Shown: one piece after another, positions 17,005 through 24,663 of the stretch
Numbering within the stretch: the stretch's first letter is position 1
Layout of the letters: each line of letters begins with the position of its first letter
Assembly: GCF_002018875.1 (NCBI RefSeq)
Contig: NZ_MVOL01000009.1
Span: 62,001-126,000 of the forward strand
Origin: Pseudomonas sp. MF4836
GTDB taxonomy: Bacteria > Pseudomonadota > Gammaproteobacteria > Pseudomonadales > Pseudomonadaceae
Length of the DNA stretch: 64,000 nucleotides
Direction: 5' to 3'
The notes under the pieces: model-generated
Seen by the model: only the letters and a program-made list of their open reading frames with translations
What the model was told of the DNA's origin: nothing
Databases searched by the model: none
Made by a program: the position numbers and the translations under genes

Positions 17005-18768
17005 ATGGCCCAGATCTCGCGCCCGCTACGCCTGACGTTTTATTCCCTGGTGATTCTCGCTGGTGCCGTCATCAGCGCCGGCCTGGCCATGCATCACGCC
17101 GAACGCCAGGCCCTGGTCGATGACGCCGCCCGGGCCAACGAACAACTCGGGCTGTACGCCAATTCCCTGCACACCCTGATTGAACGCTATCGCGCGCTGC
17201 CGGCCGTGCTGGCCCTGGACCCCGAGTTGCGCAGCGCCCTCAGCGGCCCGCTGGGCGCCGAGCAACAGGATGCGCTGAACCGCAAGCTGGAAAAAATCAA
17301 CGGCGCGGCCCGCTCCTCGACCCTCGAGCTGCTCAACCACGACGGCCTGGCCGTGGCCGCCAGCAACTGGCGCCTGCCCAGCAGTTATGTCGGGCACAAC
17401 TATGGCTTTCGCCCTTACTTCAGCCAGACCCGCAGCCAGGGCACCGGACGCTTTTACGCGGTGGGCGTGACCAGTGGCATTCCCGGCTATTTCCTGTCCA
17501 GTGCGGTCAAGGGCGACGCCGAAGAATTCCTCGGGGCCATGGTGGTAAAGCTGGAGTTTCCGGAGCTGGAACGTGAGTGGAGCCAGGGCAGCGACACCCT
17601 GCTGGTCAGCGACGCCCGGGGCATCATTTTTATCGCCAACCAGCCTGGCTGGCGCTACCGCCAATTGCGCCCGCTGTCCGACAGCGAGCTGGCGGACATC
17701 AAGACCACCCGCCAATACGACAAGCAACCGCTGACACCGCTGGAACATCAGACCCTCAGGCACTTTGACGACAACAGCAAGCTGACCCGGGTCAACGGCC
17801 CGCAGGGCAATGCCGACTACCTATGGGAGTCCCTGCCCCTGAGCGCCGAAGGCTGGACCCTGCACCTGCTGCGCCGGCCCCAGGTCGACGAAGACCGACG
17901 CAACGCCGGGCTGGCCGCCGCCGGCGCCTGGCTGACCCTGGTCTTTCTGCTGCTGTTCCTGACCCAGCGCTGGCGCCTGGCCAAGTTGCGCCAGCGCAGC
18001 CGCGAAGAACTCGAACAACTGGTCGAGGAGCGCACCCGCGACCTGCGCACCGCCCAGGATGGCCTGGTGCAATCGGCGAAGCTGGCAGCCCTCGGGCAAA
18101 TGTCAGCGGCCCTGGCCCATGAGATCAACCAGCCGCTGACCACCCAGCGCATGCAACTGGCTACCCTGCGCCTGTTGCTGGATCACGGTCGGGTCGATGA
18201 TGCCTACAAGGCTCTGCGGCCACTGGATGACATGCTGACGCGCATGGCCGCCCTCACCGGACACCTCAAGACCTTCGCCCGCAAAAGCCCCAGCGGCCTG
18301 CGCGAGCGCCTGGACCTGGCCGCGGTGGTGGATCAGTCCCTGCAACTGCTCGAGACACGCCTGCGGGATGAAAACGTCGAGCAGGTGCTGCACCTGACGC
18401 GCCCGGCGTGGGTCCGTGGCGACGCGATCCGCCTGGAGCAAGTGCTGATCAACGTGCTGCGCAACGCCCTCGACGCCATGCACGACAAGCCCCACCGGCG
18501 CCTGGAAATCCGCCTCGAAGCCGATGACCAGCTGTGGAGCCTGAGCATCGCCGACAGCGGCGGCGGGATTGCCGAGGAACACCTGGCCAATGTCTTCGAC
18601 CCGTTCTTCACCACCAAGCCGGTGGGCGACGGGCTGGGCCTGGGGCTGGCGGTGTCCTACGCCATCATCCACGAGCTGGGCGGGCGCCTGACCGCCGCCA
18701 ATCAAGGCGAAGGCGCGGTGTTCACGCTGTACCTGCCCATCGATCTGGAGGCGCACATCCAATGCTGA
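17005..18768 (+). CDS. DctB/MifS-type sensor histidine kinase
   Basis: Membrane sensor kinase of 587 residues. It has an N-terminal helix (FYSLVILAGAVISAGLAM), a periplasmic double-Cache sensor region of about 270 residues (NYGFRPYFSQTRSQGTGRFYAVGVT is typical of DctB-like C4-dicarboxylate sensors), and a second helix near 305 (AGAWLTLVFLLLFLT). A coiled linker, the HisKA box ALAHEINQPLTTQRMQ and a HATPase_c domain with LGLGLAVSYAIIHELGG follow. It overlaps the response-regulator gene by 7 bases. With the alpha-ketoglutarate permease downstream, it most likely senses a C4/C5-dicarboxylate, as MifS does in P. aeruginosa. The ligand is inferred, not shown. Confidence 0.9.
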   Translation: MAQISRPLRLTFYSLVILAGAVISAGLAMHHAERQALVDDAARANEQLGLYANSLHTLIERYRALPAVLALDPELRSALSGPLGAEQQDALNRKLEKINGAARSSTLELLNHDGLAVAASNWRLPSSYVGHNYGFRPYFSQTRSQGTGRFYAVGVTSGIPGYFLSSAVKGDAEEFLGAMVVKLEFPELEREWSQGSDTLLVSDARGIIFIANQPGWRYRQLRPLSDSELADIKTTRQYDKQPLTPLEHQTLRHFDDNSKLTRVNGPQGNADYLWESLPLSAEGWTLHLLRRPQVDEDRRNAGLAAAGAWLTLVFLLLFLTQRWRLAKLRQRSREELEQLVEERTRDLRTAQDGLVQSAKLAALGQMSAALAHEINQPLTTQRMQLATLRLLLDHGRVDDAYKALRPLDDMLTRMAALTGHLKTFARKSPSGLRERLDLAAVVDQSLQLLETRLRDENVEQVLHLTRPAWVRGDAIRLEQVLINVLRNALDAMHDKPHRRLEIRLEADDQLWSLSIADSGGGIAEEHLANVFDPFFTTKPVGDGLGLGLAVSYAIIHELGGRLTAANQGEGAVFTLYLPIDLEAHIQC

Positions 18769-20093
18769 ATTCGGTGCTGGTGGTCGATGACGAAAGCAGC
18801 ATCCGCAGCGCCATCGAACAGTGGCTGAGCCTCTCGGGCTTCGACGTGCAGTTGTTCAGCCGCGCCGATGAGTGCCTCGCGCACCTGCCGGAGCATTTAC
18901 CCGGGGTCATTCTCAGCGACGTGCGCATGCCCGGCATGAGCGGGCTGGAACTGTTGGCCGAGGTCCAGCGCCGGGACCCGGACTTGCCGGTGATTCTGCT
19001 GACCGGCCACGGCGACGTGCCGATGGCCGTGGAAGCCATGCGCGACGGCGCGTATGACTTCCTGGAAAAACCCTTCAGCCCCGACGCCCTGCTCAGCAGC
19101 CTGCGGCGAGCCCTCGACAAACGCCGCCTGGTCCTGGAAAACCGCGCCCTGCACCAGTTGGCGGACAACCGCGCGAAGCTGGATGCCACGCTGCTGGGGG
19201 TATCCCGCGGGTTGCAGACCCTGCGGCGCCAAGTCCTGGACCTGGCCGCGCTGCCGGTCAATGTGCTGATCCGCGGCGAAACCGGCAGCGGCAAAGAGTT
19301 GGTTGCGCGCTGCCTGCACGACTTCGGCCCGCGCGCCAGCAAGCCGTTCGTGGCATTGAACTGCGCGGCAATTCCCGAGCAACTGTTCGAGGCCGAGCTG
19401 TTCGGCCACGAGAGTGGCGCCTTTACCGGCGCCCAGGGCAAACGCATCGGCAAGCTCGAATACGCCGACGGCGGCACGCTGTTTCTCGATGAAATCGAAA
19501 GCATGCCCCTGGCCCAGCAAGTCAAACTGCTGCGCGTGCTGCAAGAACAGAAGCTCGAACGCCTGGGCTCCAACCAGAGCATCCATGTCGACTTGCGGAT
19601 CATCGCCGCCACCAAGCCCGACCTGCTGGACGAAGCCCGCGCCGGGCGCTTTCGCGAGGACCTGGCGTATCGGCTGACCGTGGCCGAGCTACGCCTGCCG
19701 CCCCTGCGGGAGCGGCGCGAGGACATTCCGCTGTTGTTCGAATCCTTCGCCCAACACGCCGCCGAGCGTCTGGGTCGCACCTTCCCGCCCCTGAGCGGGC
19801 CGCAGTTGAGCCACCTGCTGAGCCATGACTGGCCGGGCAACGTGCGCGAACTGGCCAACGTTGCCGAACGCCAGGTGCTGGGGCTGGGGCTGGGCGAGCC
19901 GGAGCCAGTGGGGATCGACCCGGGGCAATCCCTGGCGGCGCAGCAGGAGGCGTTCGAGGCCCACTGCCTGCGCTCCGCCCTGACCCGGCACAAGGGTGAC
20001 GTGAAGGCCGTGCTCGAAGAGCTGCAACTGCCGCGCCGGACCTTCAATGAAAAGATGCAACGCCACGGCTTGAACCGGGAAATGTTCTTGTAG
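18762..20093 (+). CDS. DctD/MifR-type sigma-54-dependent response regulator
   Basis: A 443-residue NtrC-family activator. The receiver domain is at 1-120 (VVDDESS, phospho-acceptor in ILSDVRMPG). The AAA+ sigma-54 activation domain is at about 145-375, with Walker A GETGSGKE, the sigma-54 contact loop ESGAFTGAQGKR and Walker B GTLFLDEI. The C-terminal HTH is at about 400-440 (GDVKAVLEELQLPRRTFNEKM). GAFTGA is intact, so it should activate RpoN promoters. Its probable target is the permease gene just downstream, which has a -24/-12 element and two upstream repeats. It overlaps the kinase gene by 7 bases. Confidence 0.93.
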   Translation: MLNSVLVVDDESSIRSAIEQWLSLSGFDVQLFSRADECLAHLPEHLPGVILSDVRMPGMSGLELLAEVQRRDPDLPVILLTGHGDVPMAVEAMRDGAYDFLEKPFSPDALLSSLRRALDKRRLVLENRALHQLADNRAKLDATLLGVSRGLQTLRRQVLDLAALPVNVLIRGETGSGKELVARCLHDFGPRASKPFVALNCAAIPEQLFEAELFGHESGAFTGAQGKRIGKLEYADGGTLFLDEIESMPLAQQVKLLRVLQEQKLERLGSNQSIHVDLRIIAATKPDLLDEARAGRFREDLAYRLTVAELRLPPLRERREDIPLLFESFAQHAAERLGRTFPPLSGPQLSHLLSHDWPGNVRELANVAERQVLGLGLGEPEPVGIDPGQSLAAQQEAFEAHCLRSALTRHKGDVKAVLEELQLPRRTFNEKMQRHGLNREMFL

Positions 20094-20137
20094 GCGCCCG
20101 CCGTGATCGACGACCTTTGCCACCCCCGCTCGGCAAG

Positions 20138-20181
20138 TTTCCGCTTACACACCTGCCTTCGATAAGCGGATTTCCGCCTAT
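20138..20181. promoter_or_regulatory. Candidate upstream activator sites for kgtP
   Basis: TTTCCGC occurs twice as direct repeats at 20138-20144 and 20171-20177, 33 bases apart (about three helical turns). The second copy is part of a dyad ATAaGCGGA-TT-TCCGCcTAT (20162-20181). They lie about 40-85 bases upstream of the -24 element, a normal position for an NtrC-type activator. Confidence 0.55.
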
Positions 20182-20220
20182 TCAAATGCCCTACCCCCTC
20201 TAAACCGGCCTTCTTCGACC

Positions 20221-20236
20221 TGGCACAGCTCCTGCT
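20221..20236 (+). promoter_or_regulatory. Sigma-54 (-24/-12) promoter of kgtP
   Basis: TGGCACAGCTCCTGCT fits the RpoN consensus. TGGCAC carries the -25/-24 GG, and the -13/-12 GC follows at exactly the required 12-base distance. Transcription would start near 20247, about 50 bases before the permease ATG. Confidence 0.8.
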
Positions 20237-20298
20237 ATAGCCCACCCAGGCTGCGTTTACGCGCGCTCCAAAAAAACAATTAGATGAAGGATCCTTCA

Positions 20299-21618
20299 AT
20301 GGATAACTCCAACGCCCTGCCTCTTGGGTCGGCTGCCGTGCCAGCCAAAGCCCGAACCACTTCCAGCCGCATCAAATCGATCTTCAGTGGCTCGGTCGGC
20401 AACATGGTCGAGTGGTACGACTGGTACGTCTATGCGGCGTTCTCGCTGTACTTCGCCAAGGCCTTTTTCCCCAAAGGCGACACCACCGCCCAATTGCTCA
20501 ACACCGCCGCGATCTTCGCCGTGGGCTTCCTGATGCGTCCGATCGGTGGCTGGCTGATGGGCCTCTACGCCGACAAGGTCGGTCGCAAAAGCGCATTGAT
20601 GGCCTCGGTCTACCTGATGTGCTTCGGCTCGCTGCTGATCGCCCTGAGCCCGGGTTACGAAACCATCGGCATCGGCGCGCCAATCCTGCTGGTGTTCGCA
20701 CGCTTGCTCCAGGGCCTGTCGGTGGGTGGCGAATACGGCACCTCCGCCACTTACCTCAGCGAAATGGCAACCAAGGAACGTCGTGGTTTCTACTCCAGCT
20801 TCCAGTACGTGACCCTGATCTCCGGCCAGCTCATCGCCTTGGCCGTACTGATCGTGCTGCAACAGCTCCTGACCACCGAGCAACTGTACGCCTGGGGCTG
20901 GCGCATTCCGTTCGCCATCGGCGCGCTGTGTGCCGTGGTCGCGCTGTACCTGCGTCGTGGCATGGAAGAAACCGAGTCCTTCACCAAGAAAGAGAAGGCC
21001 AAGGAAAGCGCCATGCGCACCTTGCTCCGTCATCCCAAGGAACTGCTGACCGTGGTCGGCCTGACCATGGGCGGTACCCTGGCGTTCTACACCTACACCA
21101 CCTACATGCAGAAATACCTGGTGAACACCGTCGGCATGAGCATCTCCGACTCCACCACTATTTCCGCGGCGACCCTGTTCCTGTTCATGTGCCTGCAACC
21201 GATCATCGGCGGGCTGTCGGATAAAGTCGGACGCCGGCCGATCCTGATTGCCTTCGGGGTCCTCGGTACCCTGTTCACCGTGCCGATCCTCACCACCTTG
21301 CACACCGTGCAAACCTGGTGGGGCGCGTTCTTCCTGATCATGGCCGCGCTGATCATCGTCAGCGGCTACACCTCGATCAACGCGGTGGTCAAAGCCGAGC
21401 TCTTCCCTACCGAAATCCGCGCCCTGGGCGTAGGCCTGCCCTATGCGCTGACGGTGTCGATCTTCGGCGGCACCGCGGAATACATCGCGCTGTGGTTCAA
21501 GAGCATCGGCATGGAAACCGGCTACTACTGGTACGTCACCGCCTGCATCGCCTGTTCGTTGCTGGTCTACGCGACCATGAAAGACACCCGCAAGCATTCG
21601 CGGATCGTGACTGACTAA
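20299..21618 (+). CDS. kgtP: Alpha-ketoglutarate/dicarboxylate MFS permease (KgtP type)
   Basis: Proton symporter of the metabolite:H+ symporter branch of the MFS. The 439-residue protein has twelve predicted helices and the family hallmarks GNMVEWYDWYVYAAFSLYF in helix 1, FLMRPIGGWLMGLYADKVGRK at loop 2-3 and GGLSDKVGRRP at loop 8-9. The start at 20299 (MDNSNALP) is chosen because AAGGA lies just upstream; an ATG five codons earlier lacks one. It lies downstream of the DctB/DctD-type pair and behind a sigma-54 promoter, so substrate-induced expression is likely. Alpha-ketoglutarate is the best guess; related dicarboxylates are possible. Confidence 0.88.
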   Translation: MDNSNALPLGSAAVPAKARTTSSRIKSIFSGSVGNMVEWYDWYVYAAFSLYFAKAFFPKGDTTAQLLNTAAIFAVGFLMRPIGGWLMGLYADKVGRKSALMASVYLMCFGSLLIALSPGYETIGIGAPILLVFARLLQGLSVGGEYGTSATYLSEMATKERRGFYSSFQYVTLISGQLIALAVLIVLQQLLTTEQLYAWGWRIPFAIGALCAVVALYLRRGMEETESFTKKEKAKESAMRTLLRHPKELLTVVGLTMGGTLAFYTYTTYMQKYLVNTVGMSISDSTTISAATLFLFMCLQPIIGGLSDKVGRRPILIAFGVLGTLFTVPILTTLHTVQTWWGAFFLIMAALIIVSGYTSINAVVKAELFPTEIRALGVGLPYALTVSIFGGTAEYIALWFKSIGMETGYYWYVTACIACSLLVYATMKDTRKHSRIVTD

Positions 21619-21634
21619 GCGTTCAGCCAGTAGC

Positions 21635-21672
21635 AAAAAAGGGCGCTGTCATTCGATGACCGCGCCCTTTTT
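21635..21672. terminator. kgtP terminator, usable by both strands
   Basis: AAAAAAGGGCGC ... GCGCCCTTTTT stem between convergent kgtP and the COG4705-type gene. Confidence 0.88.
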
Positions 21673-21711
21673 CATGCCTGCAAGCCTCTGCCCCTGGCCG
21701 TGCTCATCGGC

Positions 21712-22467
21712 TCAGGACGGCTCGGCCAGCGCCTGGCGCCCGAACTTACGCTGGGCATAGGTCGCGCCGATAATCATCACCAGCAGGATCCCCGCCAACA
21801 CCGCCGAGGAGCCGATGGTGCCAAAATCCAGGCCGCCCTTTTCATGGGGTTTGGTCAGGAAATCCCCCAGGGTCGCGCCGAATGGCCGGGTCAGCACGAA
21901 TGCCGCCCAGAACAGCAGCACCGACGAAATCCGAGTGAAGTACTTGAGCAGCACCACCACGGCGATGGTGGCGCCGATAAACAATGCGCCGCCGGCAAAA
22001 CCCAGGCCCGAATCATCTGCCAGGTAGTCGCCCAGGGCGGTGCCCAGGGTGTTGGAAAACAGAATCGCCATCCAATAGAACATCTCCCCCCTGAAGCTGT
22101 GGATCTTGTTCACGTTCAGCGAATCGCCGCTCAGGCGCCAGGCCGCGAAGATCGCCAGCAGTATTGCAATCAGGATCATCGAGCCAGTGGCGTAGCCCAG
22201 CCCCAGGGTGCGGTCCATGAAGTCCGACATGGTGGTCCCGGCCGTGCTGGTGGAGAGGATCACGATCCAATACAGCACCGGGTTGTAGGTCCTGGAAAAC
22301 AGTTGGGTGATCAGGGTCAGCACGAACACGCTGATCAGGATCATCGAGCTGATGGCATAGCCGACATTCAAGGTCATCGACAACAGGTCCCCGGCGGTTT
22401 CTCCGAGGGTGGTTGCGCAGATTTTCATGACCCAGAACGCCAGGGTGATCTGAGGAAGTTTATTCAT
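21712..22467 (-). CDS. COG4705-type membrane protein with four internal repeats
   Basis: A 251-residue integral membrane protein with about eight helices arranged as four similar helix pairs. Each unit has a G-x-T/A-x-x-D/GD motif followed by a Gly-rich helix: ETAGDLLSMTLNVGYAISS, TMSDFMDRTLGLGYATGS, TALGDYLADDSGLGFAGGA and ATLGDFLTKPHEKGGLDFG. Acidic residues at equivalent positions in each unit suggest a pseudo-fourfold channel or carrier with a charged pore, possibly for a cation. That is inference; the family is uncharacterised to my knowledge. It is divergent from the repeat-peptide gene, with 376 bases between the starts. Confidence 0.8.
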   Translation of the reverse strand: MNKLPQITLAFWVMKICATTLGETAGDLLSMTLNVGYAISSMILISVFVLTLITQLFSRTYNPVLYWIVILSTSTAGTTMSDFMDRTLGLGYATGSMILIAILLAIFAAWRLSGDSLNVNKIHSFRGEMFYWMAILFSNTLGTALGDYLADDSGLGFAGGALFIGATIAVVVLLKYFTRISSVLLFWAAFVLTRPFGATLGDFLTKPHEKGGLDFGTIGSSAVLAGILLVMIIGATYAQRKFGRQALAEPS

Positions 22468-22843
22468 TCGCGGTATCGCTCCAGGGCTCTATTCAAGACG
22501 GCCTGTCGTCGAATGCAGGCCTGGGCGAAGGCTGCGGGGCGCGCAGTGAAAAATAGGTCTGTGGCGCATGAAAAATCCGTTGATCGCGATTCCACAGCCC
22601 GGATTAACAGATTAATGATCCGTTAATGCTCGGGTCGCAGCCTGCAATTGAATCCATAACACCGTCCCATACGTATACAGAACACGGGCCCCACCGCAGT
22701 TATTTGCAGTCACTTGTGACGGCCTTAACATCGATCAAATCGATTAATTTAAGCGCTTTTTTGCGCTTTTTAATCAACTTACACGGAGTAATATCTATTT
22801 CACGCCCAACGCACACACCCTTGACGAACCTGGAGTCACTCTC
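22468..22843. other. Intergenic region between COG4705-type gene and repeat-peptide gene
   Basis: 376 bases carrying two divergent promoters. Visible elements are an AT-rich stretch with ATTAACAGATTAATGATCCG-type sequence (about 22602-22627), the dyad ATCGAT-CAA-ATCGAT (22730-22744), and a direct repeat GCGCTTTTTTGCGCTTTTT just downstream (about 22753-22771). A 73-codon open frame (22626-22847) ends on the repeat-gene start, but has no ribosome site or recognisable content and is not called. Confidence 0.5.
22730..22744. promoter_or_regulatory. ATCGAT-CAA-ATCGAT dyad
   Basis: Two copies of the self-complementary hexamer ATCGAT separated by three bases, in a TTAA-rich setting about 100 bases before the repeat-peptide start. 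It could be a repressor or activator operator for either divergent gene. No known consensus is matched with confidence. Confidence 0.35.
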
Positions 22844-23218
22844 ATGAAAAGCAAACTGATCATCGCCCTGACCCTTTCGGTACTGGCCGCCAACGCCTTC
22901 GCTGCCGATGGTTATGACCGTACCGGCTCGGCCACGCTGGCCGCTGACGGCTACGATCGCACAGGCTCGGCCACCGTTGTCGAAGACGGCTATGACCGCA
23001 CCGGTTCTGCCACCTTCGCCGCTGACGGCTACGACCGTACCGGTTCTGCCACAGTCGCTGAAGACGGTTATGACCGCACCGGCTCTGCCACAGTCGCTGA
23101 AGACGGTTACGACCGTACCGGCTCTGCCACATTCGCCGAAGACGGCTACGACCGCACCGGTTCTGCCACGGTCGCTGAAGACGGTTACGACCGCACCGGC
23201 TCTGCCACCATCAGCTAA
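22844..23218 (+). CDS. Secreted protein of eight 13-residue tandem repeats
   Basis: A 124-residue product. Residues 1-20 (MKSKLIIALTLSVLAANAFA) form a clear Sec signal peptide with AFA/A cleavage. Everything after it is eight gapless 13-residue units, [A/E]-DGYDRTGSAT-[L/V/F/I]-[A/V/S]. The 10-residue core is identical in all eight units, while nine of its ten codons vary synonymously between copies, which implies selection on the peptide. The mature protein is polar and acidic-aromatic, has no cysteine and looks disordered or beta-repetitive. GGAG precedes the ATG. It is a monocistronic unit with a strong UUCG terminator, divergent from a four-repeat membrane protein. The function is unknown. 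Possibilities include a metal- or haem-binding periplasmic peptide, a surface/biofilm polymer, or a precursor cut into repeated peptides. Confidence 0.88.
   Translation: MKSKLIIALTLSVLAANAFAADGYDRTGSATLAADGYDRTGSATVVEDGYDRTGSATFAADGYDRTGSATVAEDGYDRTGSATVAEDGYDRTGSATFAEDGYDRTGSATVAEDGYDRTGSATIS
22904..23215 (+). repeat. Eight tandem 39-base coding repeats
   Basis: The whole mature part of the secreted repeat protein consists of eight 39-base units without gaps. Units 3-8 are closer to each other than to units 1-2 (for example TCT rather than TCG for Ser), suggesting stepwise expansion. The array is in frame throughout. Confidence 0.95.
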
Positions 23219-23237
23219 TACCCACGCGCGGCATCAC

Positions 23238-23260
23238 AGCCCGGCTTCGGCCGGGCTTAG
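23238..23260 (+). terminator. Repeat-protein gene terminator
   Basis: AGCCCGGC-TTCG-GCCGGGCT hairpin with a stable UUCG tetraloop, followed by a T-rich stretch (TTAGTCGTTTTAG). Confidence 0.8.
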
Positions 23261-23393
23261 TCGTTTTAGGGTGGGGAGAAAACCACCGTACCTCGTTTGA
23301 AAGCCGGCCATCGTCTGACCATCGATGCTGGAATTAGCGCCTCGCGCCCGGCACTATGGCGCCCTCGGATCACCGCACCTCAGGAGCCCCGCC

Positions 23394-24023
23394 ATGCCCG
23401 ACGATATCCACTACTACGAACCCGCCCAGGGCCACGGCCTGCCCCATGACCCGTTCAACGCCATCGTCGGCCCGCGCCCTATCGGCTGGATTTCCTCACA
23501 GGACACCCAGGGCCGGCTGAACCTGGCGCCCTATAGCTTCTTCAATGCCTTCAACTACATTCCGCCGATCATCGGGTTCTCCAGCGTCGGGCGCAAAGAC
23601 AGCCTGAACAACATCGAGCAGACCGGCGAATTTGCCTGGAACCTGGCGACCCGGCCCCTGGCTGAGCAGATGAACCAGAGTTGCGCCTCCGTGCCGGCCG
23701 ATGTCGACGAGTTCGAATTGTCGGGCCTGACCCCGGTCGCCTCGAAGGTGATCGCCGTACCGCGGGTAGCCGAAAGCCCGGTGTCCTTTGAATGCAAGGT
23801 CACGCAGATCATTCAATTGCAGCGGGCAGATCAGGAGCTGGTGCCAAGCTGGCTGATTCTCGGCGAAGTAGTCGCCGTGCATATCGCCAAGTGGCTGCTC
23901 AAGGATGGGGTGTACGACACCGCCGCGGCAGAACCGATTCTGCGCGGCGGCGGGCCAGCGGATTATTTCCAGCTGGGGCCTGAGGCCTTGTTCAAGATGT
24001 ACCGCCCGGGGGCAGTCAGATAG
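23394..24023 (+). CDS. Flavin reductase-like domain protein (DIM6/NTAB family)
   Basis: A 209-residue FMN-binding split-barrel protein. The N-terminus (FNAIVGPRPIGWISSQDTQGRLNLAPYSFFNAF) is the flavin reductase-like signature, and ESPVSFECKV and SWLILGEVVAVHI form later barrel strands. Such proteins reduce or store FMN, often for a two-component monooxygenase. No flavin oxygenase is adjacent, so the partner is unknown. ATG at 23394 follows CAGGAG. Its end overlaps the next, convergent small gene by 8 bases. Confidence 0.85.
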   Translation: MPDDIHYYEPAQGHGLPHDPFNAIVGPRPIGWISSQDTQGRLNLAPYSFFNAFNYIPPIIGFSSVGRKDSLNNIEQTGEFAWNLATRPLAEQMNQSCASVPADVDEFELSGLTPVASKVIAVPRVAESPVSFECKVTQIIQLQRADQELVPSWLILGEVVAVHIAKWLLKDGVYDTAAAEPILRGGGPADYFQLGPEALFKMYRPGAVR

Positions 24024-24255
24024 TTTTCCAGGACAGCTCGCCGTCCTCATCGACGTCGATCAACTGCTCAAGCTTCTGCGCAGCAGCCTGGTCGGCGTCA
24101 TCGGCGGTCTTGAATTTCTGGTCATCCAGTACTTTATGAAAACGCGGAGCCCCTGAACCACCCAGGGCCTTGATGGCGATAGCGGCGCTGTAACCGCCTT
24201 CACCCGGTACCACGGCGGATACCGCTTCGAACTGCGCAAACTCTTTACGTGCCAT
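24016..24255 (-). CDS. Small conserved hypothetical protein
   Basis: A 79-residue soluble protein starting MARKEFAQFEAVSAVVPGEGGYSA, with mixed charge, and ending in an acidic stretch (LIDVDEDGELSW). The composition, ATG at 24255 and low overlap with neighbours support a real gene. No motif is recognised. It overlaps the end of the flavin reductase-like gene by 8 bases and lies 43 bases downstream of the ABM monooxygenase gene, so it is probably co-transcribed with the latter. Confidence 0.7.
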   Translation of the reverse strand: MARKEFAQFEAVSAVVPGEGGYSAAIAIKALGGSGAPRFHKVLDDQKFKTADDADQAAAQKLEQLIDVDEDGELSWKTI

Positions 24256-24297
24256 GTTGCTGATCCTGGCCAATGGAAAGTCGGCCATTCTAAACCT

Positions 24298-24663
24298 TCA
24301 ACTGGCCAGTTTGTGCACCGGGGCCTGGTTCAGTTGCGCGTATTCGCCATGGGCCTCGGCGGCCGAGATATGGCTGAAGGTATGGAAGTCCAGGCTGTTG
24401 ACCACCAGGTCCTGCACCAACTCGGTAAAAATCGCCATGGCGGGCGAACTGAAGTAGGCGGTCATCGCCTGCTGACTACTCCAGAAGCCGGAAACCATCC
24501 ACAGCTCGGCATCGCACTGCGAGTGCTGCAACGCGAAATGCAGGCAACCGGGTGTCTGGCGCGACGGCTCGATCAGGCTGCTCAAGCGCGCGCCCAATTC
24601 CGTGGTACGCCCGCTGCGGGCACGGACGAAAGCCATATGACTGACAGGACTATGCGTGGACAT
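24298..24663 (-). CDS. Antibiotic biosynthesis monooxygenase (ABM)-fold protein
   Basis: A 121-residue protein of the ABM/dimeric alpha-beta barrel superfamily. The first strand is SHMAFVRARSGRTTELGARL, the central part EPSRQTPGCLHFALQHSQCDAELWMVSGFWSSQQAMTAYF follows the typical PGCxxF...W...Y pattern, and a C-terminal helix follows. Members range from quinol monooxygenases to haem-degrading and signal-quenching enzymes, so the substrate is not predictable. It probably forms a two-gene unit with the small gene downstream. Confidence 0.78.
   Translation of the reverse strand: MSTHSPVSHMAFVRARSGRTTELGARLSSLIEPSRQTPGCLHFALQHSQCDAELWMVSGFWSSQQAMTAYFSSPAMAIFTELVQDLVVNSLDFHTFSHISAAEAHGEYAQLNQAPVHKLAS

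Noticed and set aside
21700..22626. 308-codon plus-strand frame opposite the COG4705-type gene
   Set aside because: It is low-complexity Gln/His/Gly sequence, while the minus strand encodes a regular repeated membrane protein.
22626..22847. 73-codon frame ending on the start codon of the repeat-peptide gene
   Set aside because: No ribosome site, no domain, and it runs through the presumed promoter region; the stop/start overlap is probably chance.
22904..23215. CRISPR-like array (39-base repeats)
   Set aside because: There are no spacers, the repeats are in frame and code for a secreted peptide, and no cas genes are near.
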